From Megasphaera massiliensis (GTDB lineage: Bacteria; Bacillota; Negativicutes; Veillonellales; Megasphaeraceae): 64,000 nt of DNA. The notes under the pieces were generated by a model. The model was not told where the DNA came from, made no database searches, and saw only the letters and a list, made by a program, of their open reading frames with translations. Positions 1 through 7,768 of the stretch are shown piece after piece (the first letter of the stretch is position 1; each line of letters starts with the position of its first letter). The stretch spans positions 950,352 through 1,014,351 of the forward strand of contig NZ_HF954537.1 of NCBI RefSeq assembly GCF_000455225.1, in the 5' to 3' direction. The translations under genes and the position numbers were made by a program.

Positions 1-2313
1 CGCCAGGCTCTTATAGCCTTCGGGAACCTGTTTGCCCGTGTACATATCGAAGAGGCGGACATCTTCCAAGTAGTCGCCGCCGTCTTCTTTAATGACGCGG
101 ACGATATCGGCGTTGGCCGTCCCTACCGGTGCCAGGAAGGCCAGGTCGCGGCTCGAGGCCGGGAATTTGGCGACCTTATGGTAATCGGGCAGGAGGCGGA
201 CGTACGGCATGACGGCATCCATGTGCATTTCAAAGAGGTAGACCGGACCGGCGACGTCGTAGTTATCCATGGCTTTGGGATGGAGTTCGCCAAAGTCGCA
301 GAGGACCTTGCCGTCTTTGACGAAACGAGCGGCTTTTCCCGGATGGAGGGGTGCCCAGTCGGATACTTCGAGGTCGGCCTGAACGCCGAGGCCTTCGAGG
401 ATGGCTTCGACCATGCCCTTTACGTCATAGAAATCGTAATTTTCAGCCTTGCCGGGCCAGGAGTTATCCGTCCGCTGACCGTAGAGGAGGCCTGAGACGC
501 AGTCTTCCTGTTCGGGAAGTTCCGTGAGCGGCAGCTGTTTGGGACGATAAACGGGAGCGATTTCATAGATGCCGACGGAGGCGTTCTTTACGGCCTGATT
601 GCGGACCAATACATCCATCAAGGTCGGGATGAGGGTCGTCCGCATGAGGGGGAAATCTTCCGTGATCGGATTGAGGATGGGAACGGCCTGATAGACCGGG
701 TCGCTTTCGGTAAAGAGCAGCTTTTGGAGCTGGTCGGGATGCATGAAGCTGAAGGTGACCGTTTCGTTGAGGCCGGAGCGGCTGAGGATCGTCGAAATCC
801 GTTCGTTGACTTCGTGGCGGAAGCCCGTTTCCCCTTTTGAAATCGGAGCGGCCGGACGAGTAGAAGGAATGTTTTCATAGCCGTAGATGCGGGCGACTTC
901 TTCGGCGATGTCGGACATTTCCGTGCAGTCGCCGCGGTAGCTGGGAACGACAGCCGTCAAGGCTTCGCCGTCTTTTTCAATGCCGAACTGGAGGCGTTCC
1001 AACAAGTCAATCATGTCGGCTTCGGGAATGTCCGTGCCCAAGAAGGCGTTGATTTTAGCCGCCGAAAAAGCGATGCGTCTTACAGCCGGTTTATTCGGGT
1101 AGACGTCGACAATGCCTTTGGCTACGTCGCAGGCACCCATTTCCTGGAGGAGCTGAGCGCAGCGGTTGATGGAATTGATGCAGCTGTCCGAATCGAGGCC
1201 TCGTTCAAAGCGGCCCGACGCTTCCGAGCGAAGGCCGAGCATGCGGCCCGTATGGCGGATATTGGAACCTTTGAAGGAGGCGCATTCGAGGATGACCGAC
1301 GTCGTATCTTTGGTGACTTCCGAATCGAGGCCGCCCATGATGCCGGCAATGCAGCAGGCTTTTTCCGGGTCGGCAATGACCAGCATGTTGTCGGTCAAGG
1401 TGCGGTCCGTATCGTCGAGGGTCTTCATTTCTTCCCCGTCTTTAGCGCGGCGGGCAATGAGATGGTGGTCGGCGACATGGTCGTAGTCATAGGCATGGAG
1501 GGGAATCCCCAATTCGATCATGGCATAGTTCGTGGCATCGACGACGTTATTAATCGGGCGAACGCCGTATTTACGCAGGCGCTGCTGCATCCACAAGGGC
1601 GAGTTGCCGATTTTGACGTTGAGCAAAAGGCGTGCCGTATAGCGGCTGCACAGTTCTTCGTCGTCGATAGAAATCTTGACTTTGCCGTCGATGGGCGTAT
1701 CGCATTCCTTGACGGAGATTTCCGGGTAACGGGCTTCTTTTCCGCTGAGGGCAGCGAATTCGCGAGACAGGCCGACCATGGAGAAGCAGTCGGCGCGGTT
1801 GGCCGTCAATTCATATTCATAGACGACGTCGCGGACCTGCATGTATTCGGCAGCATCGACGCCAAGGGGCGTATCAGCAGGCAGGATCCAGATGCCTTCT
1901 TTTTCTTCCGGCAGGAGCAGGCTGTCATCGAAACCGAATTCGTGGGCCGAGCAGAACATGCCGTTCGACAGGACGCCGCGCAGCTTCGAGCGCTTGATTT
2001 TGGTACCGCCCGGCAGATGAGCGCCGTGGACGGCGACAGGCACGATTTGGCCGACTCGGACGTTGGTCGCAGCCGTAACGATTTGGAGCTGTTCATCCCC
2101 CATGTCGACCTGGCAGACGACGAGTTTATCGGCGTCCGGATGGCGGTCGATCTGAAGGATTTTACCGGTCATTACTTTTTTGATGTCCCGTCCCCAATAT
2201 TCAACTTGTTCGACAGGAATGCCGGCCATCGTCAATTTATCTGCAAAAGCCTGCGGGTCTTGATTCATATCGACGTCGACATACTCTTGCATCCATGTTA
2301 AAGAACTTTTCAT
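1..2313 (-). CDS. pheT: Phenylalanine--tRNA ligase beta subunit (3' end outside window)
   Basis: Beta subunit of the heterotetrameric phenylalanyl-tRNA synthetase, which charges tRNA-Phe in the cytoplasm. The reading frame is open from the ATG at 2313 to the window edge (771 codons). The family is about 800 residues, so only the last few dozen, the end of the anticodon-binding B8 domain, are missing. The N-terminus reads MKSSLTWMQEYVDVD, followed by the EMAP/tRNA-binding-like domain (about residues 40-150) and the B3/B4 editing and B5 domains. A GGAGGG ribosome site lies just upstream. It starts 19 bases after pheS, so the two are co-transcribed under the pheS T-box. Confidence 0.95.
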   Translation of the reverse strand, partial: MKSSLTWMQEYVDVDMNQDPQAFADKLTMAGIPVEQVEYWGRDIKKVMTGKILQIDRHPDADKLVVCQVDMGDEQLQIVTAATNVRVGQIVPVAVHGAHLPGGTKIKRSKLRGVLSNGMFCSAHEFGFDDSLLLPEEKEGIWILPADTPLGVDAAEYMQVRDVVYEYELTANRADCFSMVGLSREFAALSGKEARYPEISVKECDTPIDGKVKISIDDEELCSRYTARLLLNVKIGNSPLWMQQRLRKYGVRPINNVVDATNYAMIELGIPLHAYDYDHVADHHLIARRAKDGEEMKTLDDTDRTLTDNMLVIADPEKACCIAGIMGGLDSEVTKDTTSVILECASFKGSNIRHTGRMLGLRSEASGRFERGLDSDSCINSINRCAQLLQEMGACDVAKGIVDVYPNKPAVRRIAFSAAKINAFLGTDIPEADMIDLLERLQFGIEKDGEALTAVVPSYRGDCTEMSDIAEEVARIYGYENIPSTRPAAPISKGETGFRHEVNERISTILSRSGLNETVTFSFMHPDQLQKLLFTESDPVYQAVPILNPITEDFPLMRTTLIPTLMDVLVRNQAVKNASVGIYEIAPVYRPKQLPLTELPEQEDCVSGLLYGQRTDNSWPGKAENYDFYDVKGMVEAILEGLGVQADLEVSDWAPLHPGKAARFVKDGKVLCDFGELHPKAMDNYDVAGPVYLFEMHMDAVMPYVRLLPDYHKVAKFPASSRDLAFLAPVGTANADIVRVIKEDGGDYLEDVRLFDMYTGKQVPEGYKSLA

Positions 2314-2332
2314 TATCTTTTCCCTCCTGAAA

Positions 2333-3358
2333 CTAGAACTGGTTCAAGAACCGCATATCGTTTTCATAGAACAGACGCAGGTCGTCGATGCCGTATTTCA
2401 GCATGGCAATACGTTCGACGCCCATGCCGAAGGCAAAGCCCGTAACGACGTCCGGATCGTAGCCGTTCAGCCGCAGGACGTTGGGGTTTACCATGCCGCA
2501 GCCGAGGATTTCCAGCCAGCCCGTATGGGAGCAGACACGGCAGCCTTCACCGCCGCACATGACGCAGGAAATATCGACTTCAGCACTCGGTTCCGTAAAG
2601 GGGAAGTAGCTGGCACGGAAGCGAACTTTCGTGTCTTCCCCGAAGATGTCGCGAAGGAAGTCTTCGAGCATGCCCTTGAGGTCGGAGAAGCGGATGTTCT
2701 TATCGATGATCATGCCTTCCATCTGATGGAAGACCGGCGAATGTGTCGCATCGTAGTCGCAGCGATAGACTTTGCCGGGGGCAATGATTTTAAAGGGTTC
2801 ATTGGGTTTATGGGACTGAAGAGTCCGAGCCTGCATGCCTGACGTATGGGTCCTCAGGAGGATGTTGTCGGTGATATACATCGAGTCCTGCATATCCCGT
2901 GCCGGGTGGTCTTCGGGCAGATTGAGGCACTGGAAGTTATAGTAGTCCGATTCGATATCGGTCCCTTCGACGATGGAAAAGCCCATGCGCAGGAAGGAGT
3001 CTTCCATGAGGCGCAGCGTCTGATGAAGGGGATGTTCGTGCCCCGTAACCGGTTTACGTCCCGGCAGGGTGATGTCGATCTTTTCCGATTCGATTTTCGC
3101 GGCCAATTCCTTGGCTTTGACTTCTTCTAGTTTAGCCTTTAACTGTTCTTCAATGGCATTTCGTGCCGTATTGACTAACTGGCCGACTTTTGGCCGATCT
3201 TCCTTGGAAAAGTTTTTCATTTCCTTCATAATCGCCGTCAGTTCCCCCTTTTTCCCCAGGAACTTGACGCGGATATCTTGGATATCCTGCAAATGTTCGC
3301 TCTTGGCGAGTTCTTCCATTACGGCCGTTTTAATAGCCTCAATCTTGTCATTGATCAT
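2333..3358 (-). CDS. pheS: Phenylalanine--tRNA ligase alpha subunit
   Basis: Catalytic alpha subunit of phenylalanyl-tRNA synthetase (341 aa, normal size). The N-terminal coiled coil (about residues 1-90) is followed by the class II core. Motif 2 is visible as FHQMEG and motif 3 as GFAFGMGVERIAML near the C-terminus. The start MINDKIEAIK at 3358 is chosen because GTAGGAGG sits directly upstream. An upstream in-frame extension would run through the T-box terminator and is rejected. First gene of pheST; expression should respond to uncharged tRNA-Phe through the T-box leader. Confidence 0.97.
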   Translation of the reverse strand: MINDKIEAIKTAVMEELAKSEHLQDIQDIRVKFLGKKGELTAIMKEMKNFSKEDRPKVGQLVNTARNAIEEQLKAKLEEVKAKELAAKIESEKIDITLPGRKPVTGHEHPLHQTLRLMEDSFLRMGFSIVEGTDIESDYYNFQCLNLPEDHPARDMQDSMYITDNILLRTHTSGMQARTLQSHKPNEPFKIIAPGKVYRCDYDATHSPVFHQMEGMIIDKNIRFSDLKGMLEDFLRDIFGEDTKVRFRASYFPFTEPSAEVDISCVMCGGEGCRVCSHTGWLEILGCGMVNPNVLRLNGYDPDVVTGFAFGMGVERIAMLKYGIDDLRLFYENDMRFLNQF

Positions 3359-3384
3359 GGTTTTCCTCCTACTGGCAAGTACAT

Positions 3385-3420
3385 AAAAAATAGACTCCCG
3401 CCCCCTAAGGGGCGAAAGTC
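3385..3420 (-). terminator. T-box terminator hairpin before pheS
   Basis: On the minus strand a GC-rich hairpin (GACTTTCGCCCC paired with GGGGCGGGAGTC) is followed by ATTTTTT. It lies directly after the T-box antiterminator sequence and 27 bases before the pheS start, the usual place for the regulated terminator. Confidence 0.85.
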
Positions 3421-3623
3421 TTATCCGCGGTACCACCCTACTTGATTCTCTCATATCCTGTAACGGGAACACCCGTCCTGCCTACTCCGTTCAGCAAGAG
3501 ACTCTAAAGTGAACGCATGAAGCTTCCGTTACCGGGTTCTCAATCCACGACCCGGATTTCCTGTAAACGGAAGTCCCTTCATGCCCTCTTTATCATCGTC
3601 ATAATAAATCGCTATTCAATTCA
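3385..3623 (-). promoter_or_regulatory. T-box leader of pheST
   Basis: Read on the minus strand, the leader contains the conserved T-box antiterminator sequence AGGGTGGTACCGCGG (3425-3439), followed at once by an intrinsic terminator. Upstream is a long Stem I-like hairpin (3515-3584) with arms GCATGAAG/CTTCATGC and CTTCCGTT/AACGGAAG. At its base an internal loop reads GTTCA; the TTC at 3511-3513 (read on minus) matches a Phe codon and is the likely specifier. T-boxes pair with uncharged tRNA and then favour read-through. The family call is firm; the specifier assignment is inference. Confidence 0.9.
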
Positions 3624-3629
3624 CGATAC

Positions 3630-3658
3630 ATTGTATCAGTAAAGTGTCTTATTGGCAA
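3630..3658 (-). promoter_or_regulatory. Promoter of the pheST T-box transcript
   Basis: Minus strand: -35 TTGCCA (3653-3658), 17-bp spacer, -10 TACAAT (3630-3635). Both hexamers are one base from the sigma-A consensus. It overlaps the 3' end of the acyl-CoA dehydrogenase gene, so pheST can be transcribed separately. Predicted start near 3623. Confidence 0.7.
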
Positions 3659-4775
3659 TAACTAAGCGCTGAATCTGGTTGGTGCCTTCATAGATCTGCA
3701 TGATCTTGGCATCGCGCATGTATTTTTCAACGGGGTATTCCTTGATGTAACCGTACCCGCCCATAACCTGAACAGCGTCCGTCGTAACCTGCATGGCGAC
3801 GTCGGAAGCGTTGCATTTGGCAATGGCAGCTTCACGGCTGAAGTCCATGCCCTGATCCTTCATCCAGCAAGCGCGGTGGACGAGGAGTCGAGCCCCTTCG
3901 ACCTTCATGGCCATATCGGCGATCATAGCCTGGACCATCTGGAAGGATGCAATCGGTTTGCCGAACTGTACGCGAACCTTGGCGTATTCACAGCAAGCAC
4001 GGAATGCCGCTTCAGCAATGCCGACGGAAACGGCACCGACGAAGGGACGAGCGGCATCGAGGGTTGCCATAGCGATACGGAAACCGCTGCCTTCGCGGCC
4101 GAGACGGTCTTCGACAGGAACGAAGCAGTTGTCAAAAATGAGTTCCGTCGTGTTGGACGCACGGATGCCCATCTTATTTTCTTCTTTACCGATGGTAAAG
4201 CCCGGCGTGCCCTTGCGGACGATGAACGGCGTAAGGCCGCGAATACCGCCGGTTTTGCGGGTATTGGCAAAAACGACAAAGATTTCAGCTAAACCGCCGT
4301 TGGTAATGAAGCACTTAGTACCATTCAAGAGATAGCCTTTGCCGTCTTCCGTCTTGGTAGCCCGTGTCGATACGGAGCCTGCATCGGAGCCGGTTCCCGG
4401 TTCCGTCAGGGCAAAAGCAGCCAGGTTGTCTTCATTGATGACGTCAAAATAGCGTTTCTTCTGATCGTCGTTGCCGGCCAAGATGACCGGATACGAAGCC
4501 AGTGCATTGGCAGCTACCGTCGTAGCGACGCCGCCGCAGCCTTTAGCTAATTCTTCATAAACACCAGCAATGGTAATGGCATCCAGTCCGGCTCCACCAA
4601 ATTCTTCCGGAATAGCGACGCCCAATAGTCCCTGTGCTGCCAATTTTTCCAAAAGTCCTTCATGGAGCTTTCCCGTTTCATCCATTTCTGCAGCGTAGGG
4701 GACGATTTCTTTTTGCACCAAGTCGCGGACGACTTTGATGATATCTTTCTGTTCGTCGTTATAAGCAAAATCCAT
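3636..4775 (-). CDS. Acyl-CoA dehydrogenase (short-chain/butyryl-CoA type)
   Basis: FAD-dependent alpha,beta-desaturation of acyl-CoA, or the reverse reduction of crotonyl-CoA during butyrate formation. The 379 residues match the family. Visible are the signature ALTEPGTGSDAGS (about 125-137), FITNGG and, near the C-terminus, the catalytic-Glu loop IYEGTNQIQR. Substrate length cannot be fixed from sequence, but the short form with YEGTNQIQ is typical of bacterial butyryl-CoA dehydrogenases. No etfAB lies nearby. Last gene of a short operon behind two hotdog thioesterases (41-base gap). Confidence 0.92.
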   Translation of the reverse strand: MDFAYNDEQKDIIKVVRDLVQKEIVPYAAEMDETGKLHEGLLEKLAAQGLLGVAIPEEFGGAGLDAITIAGVYEELAKGCGGVATTVAANALASYPVILAGNDDQKKRYFDVINEDNLAAFALTEPGTGSDAGSVSTRATKTEDGKGYLLNGTKCFITNGGLAEIFVVFANTRKTGGIRGLTPFIVRKGTPGFTIGKEENKMGIRASNTTELIFDNCFVPVEDRLGREGSGFRIAMATLDAARPFVGAVSVGIAEAAFRACCEYAKVRVQFGKPIASFQMVQAMIADMAMKVEGARLLVHRACWMKDQGMDFSREAAIAKCNASDVAMQVTTDAVQVMGGYGYIKEYPVEKYMRDAKIMQIYEGTNQIQRLVIANKTLY

Positions 4776-4816
4776 CTTGTACTAACCAACCTTCCCTGTA
4801 ATACGTGAATATCATA

Positions 4817-5260
4817 TTAATCGATTTTTTTTAAAATGTAAAAAGACGACCGCCCTTTTACAATGAGACTACCGTCGGCATCGCGGCATTCACATTCGAC
4901 GACAATCGTATTTCGGCCGTGATGGAGAACCTGTCCGATTCCGGTAATGTGCTCGCCGCTGTTGACACTGCGAATGTAGTTCATATTGATTTCCAAGGTC
5001 GTAACCTGAAAACCCATCGTCCGGCAGGCCATCCCCATGAGGGTATCACAAAAGGCTGCCAGGACACCGCCTGAGGCAATATTACGATAATTACAAATGT
5101 GGCGGCTAACGTCAAAGCCGACGCGGACGCGGCCGACAGCTACCGTTTCAATGGTGCAGGGCATGCTCTTGAAATACGGCGTTTTGGCATAAATGCCTTC
5201 GATGATGGCATGCATTCTGGCAGAGTCGGATAGGCCGACGCCAGTTCTTGACTCATCCAT
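4817..5260 (-). CDS. PaaI-type hotdog thioesterase
   Basis: 147-aa single hotdog-fold protein, probably hydrolysing an acyl-CoA thioester in the cytoplasm. The segment NIASGGVLAAFCDTLMGMACR (about residues 60-80) carries the Asn/Gly-Gly...Asp helix pattern of PaaI/YdiI-like enzymes. It overlaps the upstream thioesterase gene by 8 bases and precedes the acyl-CoA dehydrogenase, so a role in acyl-CoA turnover is likely. The substrate is unknown. It is clearly diverged from its neighbour, so the pair is not a recent duplication. Confidence 0.85.
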   Translation of the reverse strand: MDESRTGVGLSDSARMHAIIEGIYAKTPYFKSMPCTIETVAVGRVRVGFDVSRHICNYRNIASGGVLAAFCDTLMGMACRTMGFQVTTLEINMNYIRSVNSGEHITGIGQVLHHGRNTIVVECECRDADGSLIVKGRSSFYILKKID

Positions 5261-5687
5261 GGTCCGTACCTCCTTGCTCTTCGCCGCCGTAGGGGCCGGT
5301 TACGAAGAAGGTTCCCTTCCCATGCGCTAAGTAGCGATCGTCATCATCGTAAAAATCACAAAGAGCGACCATCGTCGTGCGGCCGTTGTGAATGATCTTT
5401 GCTTCGGCACGGATGACTGTATCGGCAAAGGCCGGGCGAAGATAGTTCATGCCCAGATCCAAGGTCAGGACCGCCTTGCCGTGGACAGCACAGGCAGCTT
5501 CCATCGCCGAGTCGGCCATGGAGTACAACACACCGCCGTACATCGTACCGTTGGGATTATCCCATTTTGAGCCCTTATTCTCAAAGGTGAGAACAGTACA
5601 CTCCTGTTCAGCCTTGGCTACATGGAACTGCATAAAGGTATCAAAAGGATTTCTTTGAATCTCATGCTCTAACCATTCGCGATCCAT
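5253..5687 (-). CDS. PaaI-type hotdog thioesterase
   Basis: 144-aa hotdog protein with GTMYGGVLYSMADSAMEAAC (about residues 46-65), the nucleophile-helix pattern of PaaI-like acyl-CoA thioesterases, and LGMNYLRPA further on. The start at 5687 is supported by AAGGAGTGG nearby. First gene of a three-gene unit with the second thioesterase and the acyl-CoA dehydrogenase. Two adjacent single-domain hotdog proteins may form a heteromer, but that is speculation. Confidence 0.85.
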   Translation of the reverse strand: MDREWLEHEIQRNPFDTFMQFHVAKAEQECTVLTFENKGSKWDNPNGTMYGGVLYSMADSAMEAACAVHGKAVLTLDLGMNYLRPAFADTVIRAEAKIIHNGRTTMVALCDFYDDDDRYLAHGKGTFFVTGPYGGEEQGGTDHG

Positions 5688-5726
5688 TATGACTCCACTC
5701 CTTAGGCTAATACATAAATCCCTTAT

Positions 5727-5755
5727 ATTTTACTATACGAATAATCATCCGTCAA
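5727..5755 (-). promoter_or_regulatory. Promoter of the thioesterase/acyl-CoA dehydrogenase operon
   Basis: Minus strand: -35 TTGACG (5750-5755), 17-bp spacer, -10 TAAAAT (5727-5732), 40 bases before the first thioesterase ATG. Confidence 0.6.
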
Positions 5756-5802
5756 ACAAAAAACAACGATTTGTGCCCCTTAAACTGAACTTTAAGAATG
5801 GG

Positions 5803-5850
5803 AAAAAATAAGGTCCCGCATAGCGGCACGAGCCTTTATGCGAGACCTTA
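5803..5850 (-). terminator. Terminator of the non-coding RNA
   Basis: Minus strand: TAAGGTCTCGCATAAAGG pairs with the mirrored CTATGCGGGACCTTA arm and ends in TTTTTT. A classic intrinsic terminator, far downstream of the barrel gene stop at 6102, so it belongs to the RNA. Confidence 0.85.
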
Positions 5851-6063
5851 TCACTGTGACATGCCTGACCTGGTCTTTACCCCCACACTCGCCTGCCGGG
5901 ACCCTTGCTCATAGACTGTTGTCCCCCACTAATAGTCCTCTCGCGTTTTATGACGCGGCAGGTCTTACTTCTAGGCCGCACTATGATCAGTACCGCTTTG
6001 GGCACCTTACGTGGATCGCTTCGTCTGCGACTGACATCGACTTTCAACCACAGCACATGTCAT
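5803..6063 (-). ncRNA. Structured non-coding RNA of unassigned family
   Basis: About 260 nt between the barrel gene and the thioesterases, with a consensus promoter in front and a strong terminator behind, and no plausible reading frame. The ends can pair (TGACATG near 6060 with CATGTCA near 5858, TGGTT with GACCA). Inside are hairpins TCGC/GCGA, CGCGT/ACGCG and CCTGCC/GGCAGG, giving a branched fold. I could not match it to tmRNA, RNase P RNA or SRP RNA. 6S RNA is possible by size and end pairing, but the branching argues against it. Confidence 0.6.
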
Positions 6064-6069
6064 TGATAC

Positions 6070-6099
6070 ATTATACGGGACAGGCTGACAAATTGTCAA
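6070..6099 (-). promoter_or_regulatory. Strong promoter of the non-coding RNA
   Basis: Minus strand: perfect -35 TTGACA (6094-6099), 18-bp spacer, perfect -10 TATAAT (6070-6075). It begins right after the stop of the barrel gene. Predicted transcript start near 6063. Confidence 0.8.
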
Positions 6100-6101
6100 C
6101 G

Positions 6102-6680
6102 TTAGAACTTATAGCCCATACCGACCTGCCAGCCGCGGACGTCGTCATCGTAGTTGTCGACATCGACGCTGCTGCGGCGATATTTGAGGTGAGCGTCCCA
6201 TTCCGGCGTAATGTCGTAGCCGACGCCGATTTCATAGGTATTTACGTCATCGCCGACACCGATGGAAGCAAAGCCCTGCCAACGTTCAGAAATAGGAACC
6301 TGGCCGCGTACACCGACCTGGTAGCCGTAGGATTTTTTCGTGTTGTACGTATCGGTCTTAACGTAAGAAGCACCGGCATAGGCCGAAAGGTACTCCGTCA
6401 GGCGATAGTTGCCGACGAGATAATTTTCGTTGATCTTGTCGGAATCGTCACCCTTCGTATAATTGTTGATGTACTGGATATTCCAACGATCGTTCAGGAC
6501 GTAGGTGACGTCGCCGCCGGTAAAGCGGCTATCGGCATCGCCGTGGCCTTCTTTTTGGTCAAATCCATAGTTGATGTTGGCTTTCAAATCACCGGGCTGC
6601 TCGTTTTTGATAGGGGCTGCCCACGCTGCTGACGTAATGGCAAATGCTGCCAATGTCGCCGTTAAAATAAATTTTTTCAT
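6102..6680 (-). CDS. Small outer-membrane beta-barrel protein
   Basis: 192 aa with an N-terminal signal peptide (MKKFILTATLAAFAITSAAWA, cleavage after AWA). The rest alternates hydrophobic and polar residues with many Tyr/Gly and ends in VGMGYKF; the terminal Phe is the usual outer-membrane insertion signal. It probably forms an 8-stranded barrel with acidic loops (DNYDDD, GDDSDK). The function is unknown. GGAGGTG lies upstream. It follows the LPS-core operon by 38 bases and may be co-transcribed with it. Confidence 0.75.
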   Translation of the reverse strand: MKKFILTATLAAFAITSAAWAAPIKNEQPGDLKANINYGFDQKEGHGDADSRFTGGDVTYVLNDRWNIQYINNYTKGDDSDKINENYLVGNYRLTEYLSAYAGASYVKTDTYNTKKSYGYQVGVRGQVPISERWQGFASIGVGDDVNTYEIGVGYDITPEWDAHLKYRRSSVDVDNYDDDVRGWQVGMGYKF

Positions 6681-6718
6681 GACATGACACCTCCAAATAG
6701 AATTCCTTTAAAGTACAT

Positions 6719-7768
6719 TTATGATCTTCCATAATAGCGGCTCAGGAGTTCTTCGCCTGCGGCGATGACCTGGCTCATGGGAATCACCGAAATACCTTTA
6801 TAGTTACCTTCGCGGATAATTTTCTTCATGCTCTTGCCGACTTCATAATGGTCCGTCGATTCGAGGACGATGGCCCGGTCCGTATAGGGACCGTAGAGCT
6901 TGGGATTGCTCGGCCCGTAGAGGGCGACCAAGGGCACCCGTTGGCTGACGGCGATATGCATGGGGCCGCTGTCATTAGTGATGAACAGGGAGCAGCGGCG
7001 GATGGCCGAGGCCAATTCACCGATGGTAAACTGACCGGTAGCGACGATAGGTTTCGAAGCCATCTCCCCCGTCGCTTCCTTCACCATATCGAGATCCATG
7101 TCGCCTCCGAAGAAGACGCACTTGAAACCCCGGCGGCCAAAGTAATCGGCGACGGCAGCAAATCGTTTGGCCGGCCACCGCTTCTGAGGAACGGCACTGC
7201 CGATATTGAAGCCGATCAGGCTGTCTGCCGGCGAGACGCCGTGGGATTCATAAAAGGCGGCGGCCTTGTCATCCCAGGCCTTTGAAGTCGGGAACTGCAG
7301 CCCGTCGCTTCGATAGTCGTCAATGCCGAGCTGGGCCAGGACGTTGATGTACATATCGGCGGCGTGGAGATGGATGCGGTCCAGCCGCGTATAGCGGTTC
7401 ATCAGCGGACGGGCCAAAAAATGGCTCATGCCGACGAATTTCTTAGCTTGAATGGCGGCCGCCAAAAAGGACGTCCGTTCATTGGGATGCAGGTTGATCA
7501 AAATATCATAGTGCTGTTGATGCAGGCGGCGGCCGATATGCCACAAGGCACCGATCGAATTGTCCTTCCCCTTCTTATCGACGGTGATGACATGATCGAT
7601 ATCGGGGTTATAGCGGACGACGTCGGCAACTTTTTCGTCGACGACGAGGGTGATATCAGACCCCTGGGCATGACGGCGCAGGACCTGCAGGAACGGCGTG
7701 ATGAGAATGAGATCGCCAAGATGCATGAGAAAGGTGACAATTATTTTTTTCTTGCGTAAATTAATCAT
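6719..7768 (-). CDS. Glycosyltransferase family 9 (heptosyltransferase-like)
   Basis: 349 aa, GT-B fold. Probably transfers heptose from ADP-heptose to the inner core of LPS at the inner face of the inner membrane. N-terminal VTFLMHLGDLILITPFLQVL is the GT9 'GD...TP' motif. The C-terminal domain has ITNDSGPMHIAVSQRVPLVALYG, the nucleotide-sugar site with Asp/Gly-Pro-His. It overlaps the preceding GT9 gene by 4 bases. WaaF-like is likely, but the acceptor cannot be assigned. Confidence 0.88.
   Translation of the reverse strand: MINLRKKKIIVTFLMHLGDLILITPFLQVLRRHAQGSDITLVVDEKVADVVRYNPDIDHVITVDKKGKDNSIGALWHIGRRLHQQHYDILINLHPNERTSFLAAAIQAKKFVGMSHFLARPLMNRYTRLDRIHLHAADMYINVLAQLGIDDYRSDGLQFPTSKAWDDKAAAFYESHGVSPADSLIGFNIGSAVPQKRWPAKRFAAVADYFGRRGFKCVFFGGDMDLDMVKEATGEMASKPIVATGQFTIGELASAIRRCSLFITNDSGPMHIAVSQRVPLVALYGPSNPKLYGPYTDRAIVLESTDHYEVGKSMKKIIREGNYKGISVIPMSQVIAAGEELLSRYYGRS

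Noticed and set aside
1252..2301. 349-codon open frame on the plus strand inside pheT
   Set aside because: It is antisense to a clear pheT frame; GC-rich third positions of pheT keep the opposite strand open.
3359..3472. Longer pheS start at 3472
   Set aside because: The extension runs through the T-box terminator and antiterminator; AGGAGG sits before the ATG at 3358.
5803..6063. Assignment of the RNA as SRP RNA
   Set aside because: ACCAGGTCAGG recalls SRP RNA, but the invariant GGAAG/AGCAG symmetrical loop is missing.
5838..6632. 264-codon plus-strand frame over the non-coding RNA and barrel gene
   Set aside because: It crosses the RNA terminator and is antisense to a signal-peptide protein; composition is not protein-like over the RNA part.
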